The notes under the pieces: model-generated | Seen by the model: only the letters and a program-made list of their open reading frames with translations | Database searches by the model: none | What the model was told of the DNA's origin: nothing | Program-made: the position numbers and the translations under genes | Source of the DNA: Rhodosporidiobolus odoratus | Lineage: Eukaryota; Basidiomycota; Microbotryomycetes; Sporidiobolales; Sporidiobolaceae | Direction: 5' to 3' | Assembly (NCBI GenBank): GCA_034387635.1 | Contig: JAOANU010000023.1 | Coordinates: forward strand, 62,001-126,000 | DNA length: 64,000 nt | Part shown: positions 29,151 to 41,376 of the stretch, piece by piece | Layout of the letters: each line of letters begins with the position of its first letter | Numbering within the stretch: the first letter of the stretch is position 1

Positions 29151-32100
29151 ATGCAGCCGCTCCCACCCCCGCTGGACCCAGCGATGGCACCTTTGGTAGC
29201 AGCTGCGCAACCCGGCCACCTCGCACATCCTCTTCCTTACTCGCCCCACATACAGCAGTCACTCTACGTTCAACCACCTGCAGTAGCAGATGCAGCAGCT
29301 TCTACCGCAGGAGCGACCGCCTCGCCTGTTATCCCAGCCGGTGGGGAGAACGGTTCTTCGGGAACAAAGAAGGGCGTGAAACGGCCTGCGAGCGGGAATG
29401 TCGCATCAGCCCAGCCACCCAAGGAGAAAAAGACGAGGAGCAAGGCGGCGTGCGGGGCATGCAAGAGCGTCAAGCAGAAGTTCGTCGTCACTCTCTCTTT
29501 CTCCTTCCCGCGAGGCTGTACAGCTACCTAACTTTCCCAACCTACCTTGCGCTCCGCTCCGTAGATGCGAAGGCCCACCTTACAGTTCGTCTTGTCACGC
29601 ACTCGGTGCCTGCCCAGAATCTGACCTTGTCTTCCCTGTGGGTAGTACCTTGTCGACGATGCCAGCTTTACAAGCTCGATTGCCAGTTTCCGCCTGGCAC
29701 AAAGACGGTTCCTCGTCCCTCAGAGGATGGTCCCGTTGCCGCGAGCGCTCCAGGCGAGGCGAGCTCAGTCGTGAGCAACAAGTACGTGTCTCCTCCCGTC
29801 TCTCGCTTCTGCACTTCCCCGAACTCCGGTCCCCCGGGACGGTGACTGACATTCAGTATCTTGTAGGCTATCCGAGATTGCAGCGCGTCTACGATCTATC
29901 GAGTCCGCATTGCGTGTCCAGCGCCCCTCATCTCCCACCCCTCGCTCGAATTCTTCCTATTCTCACAACCACCACTCTCCTTCTGCCCGCTCGTCAGAGG
30001 CTGGCCATGCTGAAGTGGAGGATGTGGACGACAATACCTCAGCTGGAAAAGCTGCAGCGGATACTGCGAATCCGCTGTACGAAATCAACGCGACCTTGGC
30101 TGCGCTGGGGAATCAAGGCAATACGAAGCCGGTCAACTTGCTGGATGTTCAAGATTATGGCGCGCCGGATGTGCTGCGGCGAGGAGTGTTGACGCCGGAC
30201 GAGTGTCAACAGTTGTTCGATTGTGCGTCTTTCTTTTCATGTCCTTCTTGCCATCGCCAGTTGACCTTCCTTCGGGCTAGTCTTCTTCGCCTCGCTACAT
30301 CCTTGGATGATGATGCTCTCGCTCGACGAAGATCGAGAGGCTATGGCTGTTCGCCAGAAGAGCCCTCTCCTGTTCCATACGATTCTCATGGTCTCTACCG
30401 CCTACTCCTCTCCGTTCCCGTCTCAGCTTCATCTCACACTCATCACTTTCCTCAATGCGAGTCTTGTCTCTATCCCTTCTTGATGCATTCCATGCTCACG
30501 CTTTGCTCTTCGCAGAACATCATCGCTCCACAACTCCTCAGCCCGCAGCCGCACGAACTGAACACCGATTTCCTCCGCGCCCTCGACTTGATAAACCTCT
30601 ACAAGCCCGTCCAATTCGGTGCTCGTCGAGCAGAGAACTGCGACGACGCTGAAGCGATGCGCATGTCGAAAGTGAATGGCCTGGCGAGCTGGATGCTTCA
30701 AGGGATCTTCTCTCGAACGTCGGAACGCCTTGAACTTTCGAGTGTGGTCGGCAAGTTTTCCCGCGCGTATTCAGCTAGTGCTAGCGGGACGCCGATACCG
30801 AAGTCGTTGATCAGGGATTTGAGGTTGTATTTCTGGCTCTTGAGTAATGATGTTCACGTATGTTCTCCCTCGTTATATCCTTCCTTTGGCAGCGATGATT
30901 GACCTTTCTCTTTGTCTCTTACAGGGGAATGTGCAAAGCGGAAGGAGGTGCAACATGGATGGGGCGCAAGCTCTCACTACGACCCGGCTGTTCTCCTCCC
31001 TACAACTGCAACCTTACGATGTCCGGTACGTCTCCTTGCAATTTCGTTTGCCATGGGTCACCCGAGCTCGTTGCGCCCTTATCTCATGCCTGACGCTTCC
31101 TCCCGGTCTTTCGCAGTCTCGCCGCTTCCGTCGAGATGTACGAGGTAGCTCGTCCGATTTTGCGCAGCTATCACTACGAACGAACCCGCCGCATCCCCCG
31201 ACCCGACCTCGAGCGTTTTAACCAAGGCATGAAGACCTTTGACGAGACCTGGATCCCAGCTCTTCTGCGACAACTCGCTATCGATCCCGTACGCTTCCTT
31301 TGTCCCGCATTCCCGCTCTTCTTCGTCCTTTGTGCTCACTCGATCTTTGCGTGCAGCTCGCGATGACGGTACTCTGTCCCTTTGCCGCCTTCATCGTCCT
31401 TCAATTCAACGCGACCGCTTTCGTCTCATGGAAAGCCACCCGACTCTACGTCTCCTCAGACACCTCACCTGGTGCAGGCGGCAGCGGCAACGACGGCCGA
31501 CCTGGTACTGGCTCGGATGAAGGCAAGAACAAGCGTCTCCGCACCGAAGGCGCCCGCGGTTTGACCGATTGGGAGTTCGAGTCGCTCACTAGGTGCATTC
31601 AGGCGGCGGAGATGCTGGTGTTTTCCTTGTGCGAGGAGAGTCGGGTGCCTGGCGCTTGGAGGAAAGTGCAGTGGGCTGAGGCTGAGAGGCAGGATGGGTT
31701 TAGGAAGTTGGTGCTTGATGATCAGATGGTCGAGCAGACTAGGTGGGGCATGGACGCTGTTGTACGTTGCTTCTCCCCTACCTTTTACTGAAGCATTCCT
31801 GAGTGCGAAAGCGGCCTGTGCTGTTCTGGCTGGAGCTATCGTTGCTAACGCTTCTGTGCATTGCAGACTTGCATCGCCTATATCTTTCCCCTCGTCTTCC
31901 TCAGCAAGCTGGTCAACGAGGTACGCTCCTTCCTCTACCCTCCTTCATACGGCACTGTTCCTGCTCACGTGAAATCTGTACGTTGACCTTTAGGGTATTC
32001 TCACCGCCAATTTGACCCTTCTTCGCAACGCTACCTCGCAACCAGCCTGGCTACCCACGCAAAAGCTCCCTCGCCTACTCGAGCTTGGCGCGGTCTTCCT

Positions 32101-32744
32101 CGACGCGATCGCCACCAACCCTCACCATCCATCTCGTGCTCAGGCACAAGTAGTCCGAACGCTGCTCGCCACCGGCGTCAAGGGCACTAGGCTCAGCCCA
32201 CCTGTCGCGGAAACAATCAGTCCGAGCGGACCAAGCCACGCTGCGACAGTCATCTCTCCCACAGTTCCCACCCTACAGTCGCTTCCCTACATCCCTCCGC
32301 AACCTGGTTACCCGGACGGACCTCCCCCTCCTCACCTTTGGGCGGGCGCCCCTCCCGGTCAAAACTACTCTTTCCCGCCTCCAACCGGTGCAACTCCTCC
32401 ATCCGGATCAGTACCACCTCCTGTGCTGGTCCCAGGAATGGACGAAGCGCTTGGCAACGTGCTCAACGATTTCGAGCCGTTCTTTGGTGATTCGAGTGGA
32501 GGTCTATGGGAATGGGGAGGGTTTGGGGGAGGAGTCGGTGGCGGAGCTGCGATGCCTGGTACGCCTGGGTCCGGCGTGGGCGTAGGAGGACTCGACACCG
32601 GGTTGAACGCGGAGGATTGGGCGGGAGGTACGCAGTTTCAATCCCTCCTTTTTGGGCAACATAGTCAGCTGATCTCGTTTGCTCACACACGCAGGGCTTC
32701 CTCATCCGCACGGAGCTATTCCGCCTCACCTGCAGCCACGCTGA
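29151..32744 (+). CDS. Zn2Cys6 transcription factor
   Basis: Twelve exons (29151-29479, 29565-29584, 29646-29781, 29867-30222, 30281-30465, 30516-30857, 30925-31025, 31117-31288, 31357-31761, 31867-31920, 31994-32627, 32695-32744) sum to 927 aa. The binuclear zinc cluster (ACGACKSVKQKCEGPPY, then IPCRRCQLYKLDC, six Cys as CX2CX6CX7CX2CX6C) is assembled from three exons, the middle one only 20 nt. A coiled region (KLSEIAARLRSIESALRVQR) follows, then a fungal regulatory middle domain starting YGAPDVLRRGVLTPDECQQL and running to ~residue 720, and a Pro/Gly-rich tail that may activate. Family members bind CGG-type sites; the pathway controlled cannot be told from sequence. The exon 5 end (30465) is the weakest junction. 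Confidence 0.88.
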
Positions 32745-32978
32745 GCAAGACCACACAGTAAAAGGCTATCCTTTGCTTCTATCCTTTTCTGCTTCCAGTC
32801 GTTGTCCATGTTCGTTGTTGTGCCCTCACATTTGTTGTCCCGCCGCGTCATCATCCTTTGTGCCCGCTTGTGACTTTCTTCGCCGAATTCCCAAAGTGAA
32901 CGAAATGCAGCCACCTGCTTTACGCTGTTCTTGCGAGACCGTCTCAATCCATGCGGAAAGAGACAGTAGGATACCACC
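32745..32978. other. Short convergent intergenic spacer
   Basis: 234 bp between the stop codons of the Zn2Cys6 gene and TAD1, transcribed toward each other; nothing else seen. Confidence 0.5.
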
Positions 32979-34905
32979 TTAGGCTACTGCTCTTTCTCTT
33001 CCTTCAACGGCCTTCCCCGTCCCGTCAAAGCTCTCCCACTTCTCCCCGCTGACTAGCCACGCACTGAACGGTCCTGCCTCCGCTCGTGACTGTGCATCGT
33101 CCGCTTCACCGTCGGCCGCTGAAGGACGATGCCGGACTAGCGCTTTGAGGCGCTGATAGTACTGCCCGGGAGTGAAGGAGGGGAGGGTGGACAAGTCGGA
33201 TCGGGGAGAGGCACAGAGAGGAGGGTGTTTGGCTAGGTAGTAGGTCGTCGAAGAGACTGAGGCCGAGGAGCTGCGAACAGATTTAGGCGAAAGGGTTAGC
33301 TCATTGTCGCGGACGGCTATCACAGTTCACCGCATATAGAGGCACAGGGGCCCCGACTTACCAAGGTAGAGGTTGGGAGTTCGGAGCAGGAGCGGTTGAA
33401 AGGCGGGCTTGCACATCGAGGTGCAGCTGAAAGAGAGAAAGCTTCGATAACCTTGACCTGCGCGAGCTCAGAGTCAGTATATACTAGTCGGACTGTGAGT
33501 CTATGAGACGGGAGACCACATACCGGTTTTTTGCGCCTAATGCCTCGCCCGCTTTCCGCTTTGAGGCGGCGCCTTGTCGTATTCCATTCGTTATGACCTC
33601 GACGGCGGGCGATGCGGATCCGACGTAACTCAGACCTTGACGGAAAGACATTAGGAACAGCTACGAAGCGATGGGGGCGATAGTGAGGATACGCACTCTC
33701 AGCACAACCAGCGACCTCTTCCTTGTTAACCCCTTCCCGGCGCGCCACCGCCTCCCTAGCATGCTCATACACTCTGTCTGTCCACTTCACAACTGGAACT
33801 TGAAAGTCTTCCTGACCCAAGCCGCTCCTCCTTGCCCATGTTGCCAATCTCCCCCCGACTGCTCTTCGTACTTCCTCCCTGACCTTGTCCCTCTCCTCAC
33901 CCGGCACACCTTCACTCCCGACCACAAGTACTTCAATCGGAACTTTTGTCACCCCCAAAGCGCTCAATAGCCCACCCTGCGCTCCGAGCAAAGACCAGAG
34001 AGCGATTTTGTCGCTGCAGGAGTGGGCGGTTGTGGGAGGGGAGTCGGCTCGTCCGGGCTTTGTGCGCAGGGCAGAGAGGGTCGTGTAGCCGTTTCGCCCG
34101 CGAATGACGGAAGGTAAGGGGTTATCGGCGGCGGAGAAGAGGGGAGTTGAATGGCGCGAGAGGGAGAGGCCGAGGGAGAGGGCGGTCGAAAGGGAAGGAT
34201 GGGACGCAGGTTCTGAATCGGTCACTTGGCTGAGCGGGTTGATGAGGGAAAGAATCGATGGCTCAGCCGACGGAGCGGATGCGACTGATTGAGAGAAGGA
34301 AGCGGATGGTTCAGGCGAGGATTGTAGGGCGAGAAGGTAGGTCGATGCGTCTCCACCTGGGAGAAGGAATGCTCGACAGAGAGCTCAAACGCGGACGTGA
34401 CAAAAGAAGAGCTCACAAGGTAGCGTGCTCACGTACATCCCAATCTTCCAGCCCTCCTTCAAGCGCCATTCAGTTGTACCGTTTTCTTCTGTAGAGCGCT
34501 CAAGCAAGCTGTCGTGGTCCCCTTGGGCCGTACGAGCGAGTTGACCGTACAGCCAGAGCTTGAAGCCTCGGCGGGCAATCACTTCGGCGTGCGAGTCGTG
34601 CAGTACGTCGCCGTGACACGGAAGACGGGCGTGTGGAAGCGCTTTGAGACCGGTTCTGCGGGAGAAGTGCAAGCTTTCAGGACATACTCTTGATGGGAGA
34701 GAAACTAGGCTCACCCTATTGACACACATCGCACGTTTCGTTCTGGCTCAACACCCTCCTCGGGTTGACGAAAAAGGAGGAAGGCGGCGAGGACGGTCCA
34801 TTCGGATGCGCCGTTTGTACGCCGCAAAGGCTTCCCGCGTGCAGGTAGAGCGGTATAGGTATCTAGTGCAGCTTTAGCGAGTGCATCAGCGAGAGCAGTG
34901 GTCAT
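32979..34905 (-). CDS. TAD1: tRNA-specific adenosine deaminase (TAD1/ADAT1)
   Basis: This enzyme converts A37 of eukaryotic tRNA-Ala to inosine. Clear exons: 34905-34715, 34655-34417, 34356-33697, then further exons to the TAA at 32979. Zinc and catalytic residues are visible: HDSHAEV (His, Glu), STLPCGDAST (Cys, formed across an intron) and TAHSCSDKIALW (Cys). RTKPGRADSP precedes the third motif, as in the family. The C-terminal half has SLSYVGSASPAVEVITNGIR and ends with the typical PGQYYQRLKALV... GPFSAWLVSG. Exon edges between 33690 and 33330 are approximate. It has a longer Ser-rich insert after the PCGDAS motif than I expect for yeast Tad1. Starts 113 bp from the divergent PAP2 gene. 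Confidence 0.95.
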
Positions 34906-35018
34906 CAAAGTCGTCAACAAGGAGCGGCATCGCTTCTTGCTTCCTACCCTCCTCGCAACTTTGCTCGATTAGCTTATTTGCCCCAGTATCTATCGCCATT
35001 AAAGTGTATCCGACTACA
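34906..35018. promoter_or_regulatory. Shared divergent promoter, TAD1 / PAP2 phosphatase
   Basis: Only 113 bp separate the two start codons, so both promoters must overlap here or run into the genes. No clear TATA box seen. Confidence 0.6.
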
Positions 35019-36206
35019 ATGGACGACGCCCGCTCGTTCTATACGCGCGCGCGCACTTCCCCCCACCTTCGCTTCGTCCATCCGGCTCTCCTCGTCGATT
35101 GGTTCGTCGTCTTTGGCCTGAGTACTCTAGCCCACTACATTGAACGCCAGCCAGTCTATCAGCGCGACCCAGCCCACTATCTCCCACCCGTTCAAGCCGT
35201 ACCCGACCCCGCCATCTCATGGCCTCATCAATCGGTCGAGCGTGTCTCGGCGTACGAGGGCGAGCTGCTTGACCAGCTCACTTGGTACCTTCCCCTTGCC
35301 GTCTTCTTCGTCGTCGGGGGCCTGCTCCGTCGTAGTCTTCATGACGTCCACCATGCCGCCCTTGGACTGTACGCAAGCCGAGAAGGCATGCGGCTCATCG
35401 TCGAGTTTATCAAAAACAGGGTGGGCAGGCTCAGGCCCGACTTTTTGTCGAGGTGTGCATGGGACGTGGTGGCACATGCTTGCACAGGTCCGGCTGGGTT
35501 GGTCAAGGATGGAAGGAGGAGTTTCCCGTCCGGTGCGTTTCCCCTTCTCCCTTTTGTAGCCTCCTTATGTGACTGATGCGCTCCCTCCTGTATAGGTCAT
35601 TCTTCGACTGCCTGGCAAGGTCTTCTCTTCCTCTCATTGTACCTCGCTGGCAAGAATGGTTGGTCTCCGTCCATTCCCCTATTTTTTTTATCCTTGCCTA
35701 ATGACCCTTCGGTTGGCGACAGGCGCCTTCGCTTCGTTCCGCCCCGCTCTTCCTCCCTCATTCGGCCTCTCGCCCTCCTCTCGTACCTCCCGTGTGCCCG
35801 CCATCGCCCGGTCCCTCTTCTCTTCGCACATTTTCCGACTTGGCATCGCCCTCGGTCCGGTGGCCATCGCCATTTGGGTTCCAATCACTCGCCTCGAAGA
35901 TCACTACCACCATGTGCGCTTCCTATGGCCCCTCTTGCAACTTTTGCTACCTTATTGTGAAGTGACGTTTTATGCACGCCCCTGCAGGTCGAAGACATTC
36001 TCGCCGGTTCCTTCATTGGCGCCTTGAGCGCTCTCCTCGGCTACTGCATGTACTACCCCGCGCCTTGGAAGGCTCGCTCTGGCGCAGTGGAGGAGAGCGA
36101 GCCCAGGACTGTCTACAGGGAGGCGGAAGAGGCGTATGCGATGGCGAATGGGGGAGTTAGGTTGGTTGAGGAGGATGAGGAGGTCGGAGGTGGTGCTCAG
36201 GTGTGA
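35019..36206 (+). CDS. PAP2-family lipid phosphate phosphatase (Dpp1/Lpp1-like)
   Basis: Four exons (35019-35532, 35596-35658, 35723-35913, 35988-36206) give 328 aa. All three phosphatase signatures are present: KNRVGRLRP (motif 1), SFPSGHSS built across intron 1 (motif 2), and TRLEDHYHHVEDI across intron 3 (motif 3, with catalytic His). Around them lie about six hydrophobic segments (for example LLVDWFVVFGLSTLAHYI, YLPLAVFFVVGGLL, ILAGSFIGALSALLGYCMYY). This is the build of the membrane enzymes that remove phosphate from phosphatidate and diacylglycerol pyrophosphate. A short acidic cytosolic tail ends EEVGGGAQV. Substrate preference cannot be read from sequence. Confidence 0.95.
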
Positions 36207-37073
36207 GGGGGAAGTGCGGGGCATTTGGGCACAATTAGCTGCAGAGGCGTCGCATAAATGGCATGAAGCATCGAATTGCGCAGTAGATGTACCTTATAAA
36301 CGTCGCAACCTATCCGTATCTTTCCGTTTCTCCGACTTCGAGGATTTCGAGTGTTTCGCAAGAACAGGGGTATGGAACCACGGAGATACGACACCGATAT
36401 ATGCTCGCACCCGACTGAATGTCTAATGATCTCTAATCGTCACCCTTGCCGCTGTCTGACCTTCACAAGCGTTCCCTCCAGCTCTTTCGTAGTACTACCG
36501 CTGAGCTTGGCTATGAGTCTGTGCGTCGTCTCCTTGCGACCTGCGCAGCACTGTCCTGCCGGCAATGGACTGATTCGGGTGGGTCGCGAGAGGGTGAGAG
36601 ACTGGAGGAGGTGCTGTCGACGTGGGCCGGAAGCGGGAGTGCTTCATAGCTACTAAGTGAGGTGCAGAATCCGGCTGAGCGTGCGGCTGGGCTGTAGGAT
36701 GAGCTCGACGCGTGCTGACAGAGGTGAAGCGGAGTAGTTGTCTCATCTCAGCTTCTGTTTCTCGCTTTCTGCCAGCTGCCTACTTAGTAGTTTTGGCTTC
36801 CAGACTGTCACAGCAGTACATACTCATTCAGCTGAATCGTGTCCTTGCTTCGCCTCGGCACCGTACATCTTGCCGTCGTCTTCCACCTTTTCGTATCCTT
36901 CCGCTGCGTCGGAATCTTCTCGTGCGTACCGCTTTCTCTACTTTACTACCAGGGACCCTCTCGTGTTACCAGTAATGCTGATCTGCCTGCCGCAGCCGCG
37001 CCCGTCCAACTCTGGTACTTCACCTGGTCAACCGAATCACAACCTGAACTACAAGGCTTCGCCTTGACCTGCG
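36207..37073. other. Intergenic, possible small coding relic
   Basis: A plus-strand frame at 36446-36649 (SLQLFRSTTAELGYESVRRL, ending before TAG) has a protein-like feel, perhaps the end of an F-box/LRR-type gene, but no start or splice context. Otherwise nothing is supported; the right part is promoter for the gene at 37074. Confidence 0.3.
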
Positions 37074-38714
37074 ATGTCCTTCAGCACTCTCCCTTTCGAG
37101 CTGAAGGAGCTCATTGTGGACGTGGTCGACGCGCAAGACCGGCAAATGAAGGCATTCTTGAAGCAGAATCAAGCGGTTACACGTCGGCCGACTTTTCCTT
37201 CCTCCTCTGCCGGGTTAGGGTGGGCAAACGGGCTCAGGACTCTGAGCCTTGTCAGCCATGAGCTACGGGACATTGCACTACCTTACGTCTTCCGAGTACG
37301 TCTTGCCCCCGTCTGAATCCCGCAGCGGGACTGACTTTCCGCTTGAATTCCCTGCCCAAAGACCCTCAATGTCTCGACCATAGACCGCGCGGACTGCGAT
37401 AACCTCCCCAGTGCACTGCCCGCACAAGCGTGTCGCGCAGTCCGCCTCGACGTCTTCGGCAATACCGACCAAGATGCACACAGCCTTCTCTTCGCCCTCG
37501 ATCTCCTTACTCGCCTTCACAAAGTCGACGAAGTCCGCTTCTACACGACTCGCGGAGCTCTCGATGCGCTCCAGCAACTTTTCTCCGAATTGCCCTACAA
37601 AGAACGCTCCGTCCTACCAGAGAGTTTCTCCGCTGGCCGTTTCATCGCCTCCGCCCCGGACGACGACCCCCTCATTCACCCAAATGTACGACCTTGCGCC
37701 AGTCACCGACTTGCTGCGCAGCTGAAGAGAGGCGCGATCCCTGGCTTCAAGCAGACCTTGGAGCGATTAAAAACTTGGTCATTCGGCCCACTGGCGGGAT
37801 CCCAGATTGCGCCTCTCCTCACCCTCTTCTCTCCAAACCTCCGCAATCTCACTCTTCTCGGGCTCGACACGCCATGTACGCGGGAGCAACTCGATTCAGA
37901 AGATGGGGCCGGTTGGAAGCGGTTCATTGCCAGCGATACGGCGGGAGGTTATCTTTCACAACGGAATCCTCAACTTCGAACGGCTCTGGCCCAGTGCGAG
38001 AAGCTCGAGTCGCTCGAGATCCACACCAAGAGTGTCGAGGACGATTCAGTGATTCACGACGCATGGTTGGATCACTCGTTCCCCTTCGCTTCGACCCTCA
38101 CTTCCCTCACCATCGTCTCCCTCGGCTTTTGGGACCTCACCACCTTTGCCTTTGCTCAACGTTTCCCTTCCCTCCGACATCTCGTCCTCGTAGCCAACGA
38201 CATGGAACCTTTTGTATATGCCGACCCTCAAACTCTTTCTCTCCCTTCCCTCGTATCCCTCACCCTCCGCCTCCCCTACTTCAAGCCTCTAGACTGGTTG
38301 ATCGACCGCCTGAAACTGCCCACCTTGTCAATTCTCACCGTCAGCATCGAGATGTCCTTCAACCACAACGACCCCGAGGTGATCGAGGAGTTTCTGCGAG
38401 TCGGCAGAGACTTTTTCGCCACTCCTTCGTTTCGCACATTCCAAGTCGAATCTCACGGGTCATACAGCCTGCCGCCTTCCCTCGTACGGCGACTGCGGAA
38501 AGGTCTCGCTCCCTACGGCGTATCGGTTGAGACCGGCTGGACAGTGGACGACGAGCAGGAGGAGAAACCGGCGTTGGACAAAGCCGAAGAATTGTTGCGT
38601 TGGGCGGCGGAGTACGCGGCGCGGCTAAGGGTGGAAGGAGGAGAGTTAGGAGCGGAGACGTTGCTGAGTGGCTTGGGGCAGTTGGAGGGGTTGAGGGAGA
38701 TGGTGGAGAAGTAG
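37074..38714 (+). CDS. F-box/LRR-like protein
   Basis: Two exons (37074-37295, 37362-38714) give 524 aa. The N-terminus (MSFSTLPFELKELIVDVVDA ... LRTLSLVSHELRDIALPYVF) has the Leu-Pro and helical spacing of an F-box, which binds Skp1 and delivers substrates to SCF ubiquitin ligases. The body holds irregular leucine-rich repeats (LFSPNLRNLTLLGLDT; LAQCEKLESLEIHT; LTSLTIVSLGFWDLTTF; LPSLVSLTLRLPYF), the usual substrate-binding part. It ends in a charged helical tail. The start was chosen because an identical MSF-x-x-LP opening is found in the pseudogene at 22849. No substrate can be proposed. Confidence 0.8.
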
Positions 38715-39062
38715 GGTGCGAGGTGCGCTTCCTCTTCATCTCGATTGCGTTTGATCACGCTTCTTCGCTCGCTCTCGTTGTCAAACTCTGACTGGTATGA
38801 TGACAGACTAGCCATGAAGCACCGTCTGTAAGCGGTGCGAAGCGAAGCCTGCGACATTACCGTAGCCCGGACAATGGTAGCACAGGAAAGGGTTGCTGGA
38901 AAGCCGGTACATAGCTGTCCAGAGGGAGGTCAAGTTCCGCTAGAGGCGCTATTGGACGCAGCGGCTTATCATGTCTCTAACACGTCTCGGGCAATATGCC
39001 GGTAAGCTAGGGGAAAAACAGAAATCTGCAAAGCTTTCATCACGATCTGTATCTGTACTAGG
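38715..39062. other. Convergent intergenic spacer
   Basis: About 350 bp between the stops of the F-box-like gene and the MYND gene. No feature seen. Confidence 0.5.
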
Positions 39063-40047
39063 CTAGCTTTCTCCCGCTTCTGTCGACGCGTTGGCGCGTT
39101 CCTCCTTCTGCTGCTGCAGCCTTTCTAGCACCTGACGCCCAATGGGGCCCAGTTGCTCCGTGGGTATCTTGAACGTCTTCGAGCTCTTCTCAAGGACTCC
39201 TAAGTATCCCTTAGCAGCTTGTTCGTTGATAGGCACGACCTCACGCTTCAAGTACTGCTCGATCCGTTGTGACGCTGTGATCTCGTACCGCACGAAGTCG
39301 GCTGTCTCTGATGGATTTTTATTGAGGGACTTAGCGCGCTGAATGGCGGTTCCGACAAAAAGCATATGCAAGGCATGAGATGACCATTTGGGTTGTGGCT
39401 GGTCGGGTATGTCACGAGTCGGGCTCTCGAAGAAGTCGCCCATGACATGGCAAAAGCGGATGATCTGTGTTGGAGTGAAGAATTCGGCTTTGCTCCGAAG
39501 GCGGATCTGTTCGAGAGAGCGAATAGAGTAGAGTAATTTCCGCTCTTCAGGCAATTCTGGGTGCTGTTCTGTGCCCTGTGCCTGAGTGAGAAAGTCGACC
39601 ACGCGCTGAGAGGGCAGATAGTGTTGGAGGAAGAGGTGCAACATCAGCTTGAAAGTATTTCATGCAATGGGAGTAAGACTGCTTACCTCGTGCTGATCTT
39701 CGTCAAGCTTGAACAGTTCTTTCAGGATCTCGGACAGAGACGGGACCTTGTTGTCCGGGAACTCGTAGGCCAGATTGGCTTTGGCATCGGCGGCTTCTTC
39801 GGGAGTAAGCAAAGGCCAGCGGAAAGGCCAAGCCCGATCGCCGCAGACAAGCTTGTGCACAGGCCAAATCTGCAGAGCAGCCTAGTCAGCGCACGAGAAG
39901 CGAGACGGGAATGGACACACGCACCAGCTTCTGATGTTCTCTTGAGCATAAGAAAAGCGAGAAATCTGGCTGAACGCAACCACCGCATCTCTGCGCCGTC
40001 TTCTTACCGCAGACCCAGCAGTCTCCCGTGGTCGTTGCAGAGGTCAT
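39063..40047 (-). CDS. MYND zinc-finger protein (intact family member)
   Basis: Three exons (40047-39925, 39869-39687, 39647-39063) give 296 aa. The MYND finger is split by intron 1: CWVCGKKTAQRCGGC ... FSLFLCSREHQKL in exon 1 and IWPVHKLVCG in exon 2, with all seven Cys and the His in place. The rest is a mostly helical C-terminal domain (LMLHLFLQHYLPSQRVVDFL; WSSHALHMLFVGTAIQRAKS) that I do not recognise outside this family. No SET domain, so not a Smyd methyltransferase. The start is the ATG at 40047; upstream open frame lacks another ATG. Same exon plan as the genes at 49793 and 51067. Role unknown. Confidence 0.88.
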
Positions 40048-41376
40048 TTGTGCTCTGTGTAAGACGTGGTGGGGCTCGAGGTTGTGGAAATCCGGAGTGA
40101 CAGTGGTGACGGGGCGTCGAGAATTTGAAGGCAATGCGCTTGAGTTCAGTGATTGCTGGTCAAGCGATCAGGCCTTCTGTACCAAGCTTGACTGGCAGTA
40201 AGGGGATCGACGAGTGCGGTATAAGGACAAAGTGCGATCGAAGCTGATGAGACGAAATAGGTTTTGCCAGACTACATGGCTACTCTCGCTTGTGAACAAT
40301 TCTAATCAAGCTACAGGTTAGTAGTACGACTGTCTTGACCTGCTCAGGCTGTCACGCCCTGGCCAGGGTGTCGTCCCTTCCATCAATCATTCTGTTCGAC
40401 CGCCCTCGTCAGAACACCACCGCGACGCCCCAGGCGACACTATCTTCGAGCAGCTCTGCGTGGTGCGGACGGTACCGCGGACTGGCAGCTTATGCGTCTT
40501 GAGCAGTGGCGACGGCGGTGAGCCCACTTTTTTCCCCTCTCCTTCTCCCTCTATTTCATCACCATGCTACTCTTCGCAACTCGGCCACCGTTGTGCTTGT
40601 TTTTACATGGCGCCGCTCTAGCCGCCCGCTGCCGCGTTCTCCTGGTCAGGAATGAACAGCAGAGCAAGCATCCGACAGCAAAGAGTGGCATTACTCAGAG
40701 GTGCTCCCGCTTCCCAGCCTCGCCAGTCCAAAGCTACTAGACGCGCCTCACACCAGTCTCTCACACTGCAAAGTCTCGGGTGACCTCTAGCTTACCACGT
40801 CATGCCTGCCATCCGATTTCTCCGCTTCGCTGCTCATTCGGAGGCGTCCCTTGTACAGCAGCAACTCGCATGGGACGGTGCTGGCTTGTCCTCTGGGCCG
40901 CCCCGTACCTCATACGCCAAACATACGCCTACCAGGCTGTTTCGCCATGCCTGAGCGCTCGGAACGTGTCCTTCACTTCCGAGCAAGATCCGAGTGTTCG
41001 GAATTCCGGCGAAGGATTCCTCGAGCTTGTCTTGGGAAGGTCGTGCACTCTTCCCACTCGAGTTTCGCTGACGGCGTGCTATGGTACGGTGACTGGTAAG
41101 CGATTCAGCTGCCTCGTCTGGGAGGCTATGTATGCTTACGCCGAAGACGCAGATTACGGGCACTGCCGCTACGTTGGGTAACGCCTTGCAAAAGAGCTGC
41201 AGAGCCTCTCCTAACTTTGCCGTGCCAAGCCTTCTCATGTGAAGCTCTAGCTCAACTCCTTTTCAGTCCCACTTTGTCGGACCCGGCCCCACCTCTGTAC
41301 GTTCTTTGGTCCGCCGGAGGAGGTTGCCTCTCGCCTATTTCTTTTCTCCTCCACTTGCATCTCACCGTTACCTGAC
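40048..41376. other. Long intergenic region
   Basis: 1.3 kb with no supported gene. The longest frames (around 40780-41240, both strands) lack start context, splice sites and protein-like composition. The final part is promoter for the gene at 41377. Confidence 0.45.

Noticed and set aside
40780..41240. Overlapping open frames on both strands
   Set aside because: No start context, splice sites or recognisable composition; likely noise in an intergenic region.
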